From: Jannaschia aquimarina
GTDB taxonomy: Bacteria > Pseudomonadota > Alphaproteobacteria > Rhodobacterales > Rhodobacteraceae
Direction of reading: 5' to 3'
NCBI RefSeq assembly: GCF_000877395.1
Contig: NZ_JYFE01000047.1
Span: 1-47,558 of the forward strand
Length of the DNA: 47,558 nt
Shown here: positions 44,171 to 47,558 of the stretch, piece by piece
Numbering within the stretch: position 1 is the stretch's first letter
Layout of the letters: the number at the start of each line of letters is the position of its first letter
Program-made: the position numbers and the translations under genes
Notes under the pieces: model-generated
Database searches by the model: none
The model's input: the letters and a program-made list of their open reading frames with translations, nothing else
What the model was told of the DNA's origin: nothing

Positions 44171-46966
44171 GTGAGCGAAGGCATCTGGGAGGCGCGATTG
44201 GACGCGACGGCAGAGCGGGTCGACAGGATCGGGCAGCGGGCCTGGATCATTCTCGCCGCCGCGCTTCTCTTCGCTGGCGCAGTCCCACTTATCTCAGATC
44301 GTGCCGTCCAGATCGGACTCGCGGCGATATCCGTGACGCTGGCCGTCGTTTCCTTCGGGTTATGGGTCGCGAAGCGGATGCGGGCAAAGCGCGCGCGCCG
44401 GCAGCTCGAGGGCATCATGACCTTCGTCGAACACGACAGCGCGCCCGCCTTCTGCACGGATCAGCAAGGCGCGATCGTCGTGCAGAACCGCGCGGCCGCC
44501 GATCGGTTCGGGCCTGCGCCAGGCGGTGTTCTCTCTCGTGTTCTAGAACCGCTCTTTGCCAATCCGGACGCAGTGGTTCACCGCCTGCGCGAACAACTCC
44601 GCGATCATGGCTCTGCGCGCGAGGACGTGGTCACCCGGCGAGGGCATGTCCGGGTTTCCGCGCATCGCGTCCCCGATGGGGAGCTATGGCGCCTCGAAGA
44701 CATGGTCGACCGCCCGACCCGGACGGGCGACGGGATCGGCCTGCCGATGCTGACTGTCGGGTCCAGCGGCACGATCCTCTACATGAACGAACCGCTCCGT
44801 TCGGCTCTGGGCCGCCGGATCACCCGGCTCGATGATCTTTTCGACGATCTTCCGCTGCGAAATGGCGCCGTCCATCGCATGCGTGCCGGGAAGGAACCGG
44901 TCGAGGTGCGCGTGGTCCTTTCGCGCCCCGTTGCAGACCGGAAGGAGATCTTCCTCCTCCCCGTGGAGGAGGGTGCGCATCAGGACACGGGCTCTGACCT
45001 GACGCGCCTGCTCGATTCTCTGCCCATCGCGGTCCTTCGGATCGACGGGCGCGGCAACGTCGTCTCGCTGAACCGCCTCGCACTCAAGCTCTTGCCAGCA
45101 GCGGCCGAGGGGAACCTCTCGCTCGCCGCCCTGGTCGAGGGGTTGGGCCGGTCCGTGGATGAATGGGTCGCCGAAGCGATCGACGGACGTGGCCTCAATC
45201 GGCCCGAAGTCGTCCGCGTTTCCCACCAGGGAGAGCGCTATCTTCAGATCACCCTCGGCCGCCCCCTGACATCCGACGGGCGCGGGCTCATCGCCGTCCT
45301 GAACGACGCGACCGAGTTCAAGTCGATCGAAGCGCAGTTCGTCCAAAGCCAGAAGATGCAGGCAATCGGTCAGCTGGCGGGTGGCGTCGCTCACGATTTC
45401 AACAATCTGCTCACAGCGATCTCAGGCCATTGCGATCTTCTTCTCCTACGTCGCCAGGAGGACGATCCGGACTACGCCGATCTCAGTCAGATCAACCAGA
45501 ATGCGAACCGCGCGGCATCCCTCGTTGGACAGCTTCTGGCCTTCTCGCGACAACAGCCGCTCTCGCTGCAACATCTCGACCTGCGGGAAACGCTCAGCGA
45601 GATGACGCATCTGCTCAATCGCCTCCTCGGCGAACGCGTGCGCCTTATCCTCGACCACGATCCGGCACTCGTCGCGATCCGCGGCGACAAGCGGCAGCTC
45701 GAACAGGTCCTGATGAATCTCGTCGTGAACGCACGCGACGCAATGCCGGATGGCGGCGAAGTCCGGATCACGACCCGGTGCCGTTACCTCGAACGTGGCC
45801 TCACCCGCGACCGCGTGACCGTCCCGCCCGGCTTCTACGTCGTGGTGATCGTGACCGACCAGGGGGTCGGCATCCCGCCGGAGCGGATCGGCCGCATCTT
45901 CGAGCCGTTCTATACCACAAAGAAAACCGGCGAGGGGACGGGTCTCGGCTTGTCGATGGCCTATGGCATCGTGAAGCAATCGGGCGGTTACATCTTCGCC
46001 GACAGCGAGCCCGGCACCGGCGCATCCTTCACGCTCTATTTCCCCGCCGGGCACGATCAGACCGCCGCCGCGTCCGAGGAGACGGCCATGGAGACATTTG
46101 ACCTGAGCCGGAGCACCCGTTCGCCGGATGCCGTCGATAGCGGGACCGCCTCGCCACTTCACCTTCCCGCTCCGGACGTCCCAGCGATGCTTCAGACCGC
46201 GAATGGCGATGTCATCGAAGCCGAAACCGCGGACGGCGACCCCGGATCTGGGGAGAAGCGCGATCCGGCGGATATCGAGGGCGATATCACAGGGGTCAAC
46301 GAAGTCGCGCCTGTTGACATCGTCGCCTCGGTTGAAAACGCAGAGGCGACGGATGCCGACAACTCAGATCACTCACCTCGCTCAGGGAGAGCAGGGACGT
46401 CGGATCAGGCTCCTGCGGCCGAAGCGGCGCCGAAGCGCCACATTCCGGTTCCTGAAGAAGGTGGTGAGGACGAGTTGCTCAGCAGGGTCGCCGATGCCGC
46501 CCGTGAGGACGGCTTCGAATACGCCGACGAGGACGGGCGGTATGACAGCGCAGCCACAGACGCGCCCGAAGAGAGGGAATTGACCGTTCTTCTCGTCGAG
46601 GATGAGGCTCCCGTCCGCGCTTTCGCGTCACGCGCCCTCCGGCTCAAGGGCTACGCTGTCGTCGAAGCGGACTCGGCCGAAGACGCGCTTTCCCGCCTTT
46701 CGGACGAGAGCCTCCATATAGATCTTTTCCTCACCGACGTGATGATGCCCGGCAAGGACGGTCCGACCTGGATCAAGGAGGCCCGAGAGATGCGGCCGGA
46801 CGTCCCCACCGTTTTCGTATCAGGCTACACTCAGAGATCCCTCATCGATGGGAAGATGCCGGTGCCGAACTCCACGTTCCTGCCCAAACCATTTTCACTT
46901 TCGGAGCTGAGCCGCGCCGTGGTCGACGTCCTCGAGAAGCACCGCGACGACCGCCCTGCGGCTTGA
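44171..46966 (+). CDS. cckA: CckA-like hybrid histidine kinase with long acidic linker
   Basis: A 931-residue kinase. The GTG start follows GGAAGGG. Two membrane helices lie near residues 22-72, then weak PAS-like regions (about 90-370), the HisKA domain with phospho-acceptor His near residue 408 in GGVAHDFNNLLTAISGH, and the ATPase domain (NLVVNARDAMPDGG, DQGVGIPPERIGRIFEPFYT, TGLGLSMAYGIV). The receiver domain begins near residue 800 (VLLVEDEAPVRAFASRALRL, acceptor Asp near 856 in FLTDVMMPG). Between the ATPase and receiver is about 170 residues of acidic, low-complexity sequence, far more than usual for CckA. The kinase passes phosphate through ChpT to CtrA. The linker is unique in my experience. 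Confidence 0.92.
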   Translation: MSEGIWEARLDATAERVDRIGQRAWIILAAALLFAGAVPLISDRAVQIGLAAISVTLAVVSFGLWVAKRMRAKRARRQLEGIMTFVEHDSAPAFCTDQQGAIVVQNRAAADRFGPAPGGVLSRVLEPLFANPDAVVHRLREQLRDHGSAREDVVTRRGHVRVSAHRVPDGELWRLEDMVDRPTRTGDGIGLPMLTVGSSGTILYMNEPLRSALGRRITRLDDLFDDLPLRNGAVHRMRAGKEPVEVRVVLSRPVADRKEIFLLPVEEGAHQDTGSDLTRLLDSLPIAVLRIDGRGNVVSLNRLALKLLPAAAEGNLSLAALVEGLGRSVDEWVAEAIDGRGLNRPEVVRVSHQGERYLQITLGRPLTSDGRGLIAVLNDATEFKSIEAQFVQSQKMQAIGQLAGGVAHDFNNLLTAISGHCDLLLLRRQEDDPDYADLSQINQNANRAASLVGQLLAFSRQQPLSLQHLDLRETLSEMTHLLNRLLGERVRLILDHDPALVAIRGDKRQLEQVLMNLVVNARDAMPDGGEVRITTRCRYLERGLTRDRVTVPPGFYVVVIVTDQGVGIPPERIGRIFEPFYTTKKTGEGTGLGLSMAYGIVKQSGGYIFADSEPGTGASFTLYFPAGHDQTAAASEETAMETFDLSRSTRSPDAVDSGTASPLHLPAPDVPAMLQTANGDVIEAETADGDPGSGEKRDPADIEGDITGVNEVAPVDIVASVENAEATDADNSDHSPRSGRAGTSDQAPAAEAAPKRHIPVPEEGGEDELLSRVADAAREDGFEYADEDGRYDSAATDAPEERELTVLLVEDEAPVRAFASRALRLKGYAVVEADSAEDALSRLSDESLHIDLFLTDVMMPGKDGPTWIKEAREMRPDVPTVFVSGYTQRSLIDGKMPVPNSTFLPKPFSLSELSRAVVDVLEKHRDDRPAA

Positions 46967-47224
46967 CCGGAGAAGAGCGCCCCGGACGGCGACCCAGACT
47001 TCGCAGAAGCAGCCGCTGGATCCACCGTGCCACTCGGATATCCGCATCGTCACTCGTGAAGGCAGGTCGGGTAGGGAGTGAGCAGGACAGGGAAAGGCCC
47101 AGTGGGACGTTTCACCGACGAGCGGCCAATGGGTTGGGTGTGAAATGTGCCTAAAGATGCCGCGACGCGACTACCATGCTTGGCCGACACGACGAGGCAA
47201 CAGGCGTGATTTGCGCAACGAGCA

Positions 47225-47506
47225 TATCGGTGCGCCGACATCACCTTCGTGCCGGTGCGCAACGGGTTCCTCTACCGCGTGGCGATCATGGACTGGGCGA
47301 CACGCAAGTTTTCGAGCTTGCGGCTTTCGAACACGATGCACGCCGACTTCTGCGTCGATGCTTTGAACGAAGCCATCACCAAATACGGCCCGCCGGAGAT
47401 CGTGAACATGGATAAAGGATCTCAGTTCATGGAATCGGCCTGGATCACGACGCTGATCGAGGCTGGCGTGGGCGTCTCGATGGATGGTCGTGGCCGCTAC
47501 CTGTGA
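47225..47506 (+). pseudogene. fragment of IS3-family transposase (DDE domain)
   Basis: About 94 codons of an IS3-type OrfB integrase core. The frame reads YRCADITFVPVRNGFLYRVA, the first catalytic Asp being in ADIT, then LSNTMHADFCVDAL, KYGPPEIVNMDKGSQF with the second catalytic Asp, and ISMDGRGR-like VSMDGRGRYL. A stop follows at once, so the third catalytic residue (Glu) and the C-terminal third are gone, as are the N-terminal part and any OrfA. No terminal repeats are visible. The remnant marks an old insertion. The 258 bases between cckA and this fragment hold nothing else I can support. Confidence 0.85.
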
Positions 47507-47558
47507 CCTGCTCCCCTCTGAGTCCGCGTTTATGAGTTAGCTCTGTTCAGGGTTTGGT

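Overview
The window looks like chromosomal DNA of a GC-rich alphaproteobacterium, most likely Rhodobacterales (Roseobacter/Rhodobacter relatives). The basis is the high-GC codon use, the CckA-type hybrid kinase, the short RsmB, the DusA and CspA types, and ABC sugar importers of the RbsABC kind. I recognised no species-specific marker. No rRNA, tRNA or CRISPR was found.

Layout. 1-5.6 kb: a secreted metallo-beta-lactamase-fold hydrolase, a DUF1801 protein, a YHS protein and valyl-tRNA synthetase (valS). valS carries an insert of about 110 codons that is lower in GC and uses rare codons. 5.7-10.0 kb: two membrane proteins (one ABA4-like) diverge from a TetR regulator across a promoter with three related palindromes; an orphan molybdenum hydroxylase large subunit follows tetR.

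10.3-18.0 kb: a sugar ABC importer (binding protein, permease, double ATPase) diverges from a tightly overlapped operon of methylthioribose-kinase-like mtnK, isomerase mtnA, a class II aldolase and a SorC-type regulator. Together they make a plausible uptake and breakdown route for 5-methylthioribose and/or 5-deoxyribose (DHAP-shunt chemistry). 18.3-25.0 kb: a second operon reads FadR/GntR regulator, binding protein, ATPase with an unusual C-terminal GAF-like extension, permease, and a large protein resembling D-apionate lactonase. An exported alpha/beta hydrolase follows.

26.2-29.5 kb is a gene-poor, decayed stretch. It holds one recognisable wreck, an N-acetylmuramoyl-L-alanine amidase read in three different frames. 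29.5-36.7 kb is accessory: an unknown basic protein, a cold-shock protein diverging from a DEAD-box helicase, then a run of closely spaced or overlapping genes. That run contains a secreted protein of seven 33-residue cysteine-pair repeats, two transglutaminase-like proteins (one lacking the usual His), two unknown proteins and a zinc-ribbon-like protein that has lost two cysteines.

37-47 kb returns to core genes: dusA, a TauE/SafE permease, coaD, guaB, a membrane-anchored CBS protein, rsmB and cckA with an unusually long acidic linker. Between coaD and guaB sits an acidic protein built of six roughly 49-residue repeats. The window ends in a fragment of an IS3-family transposase.
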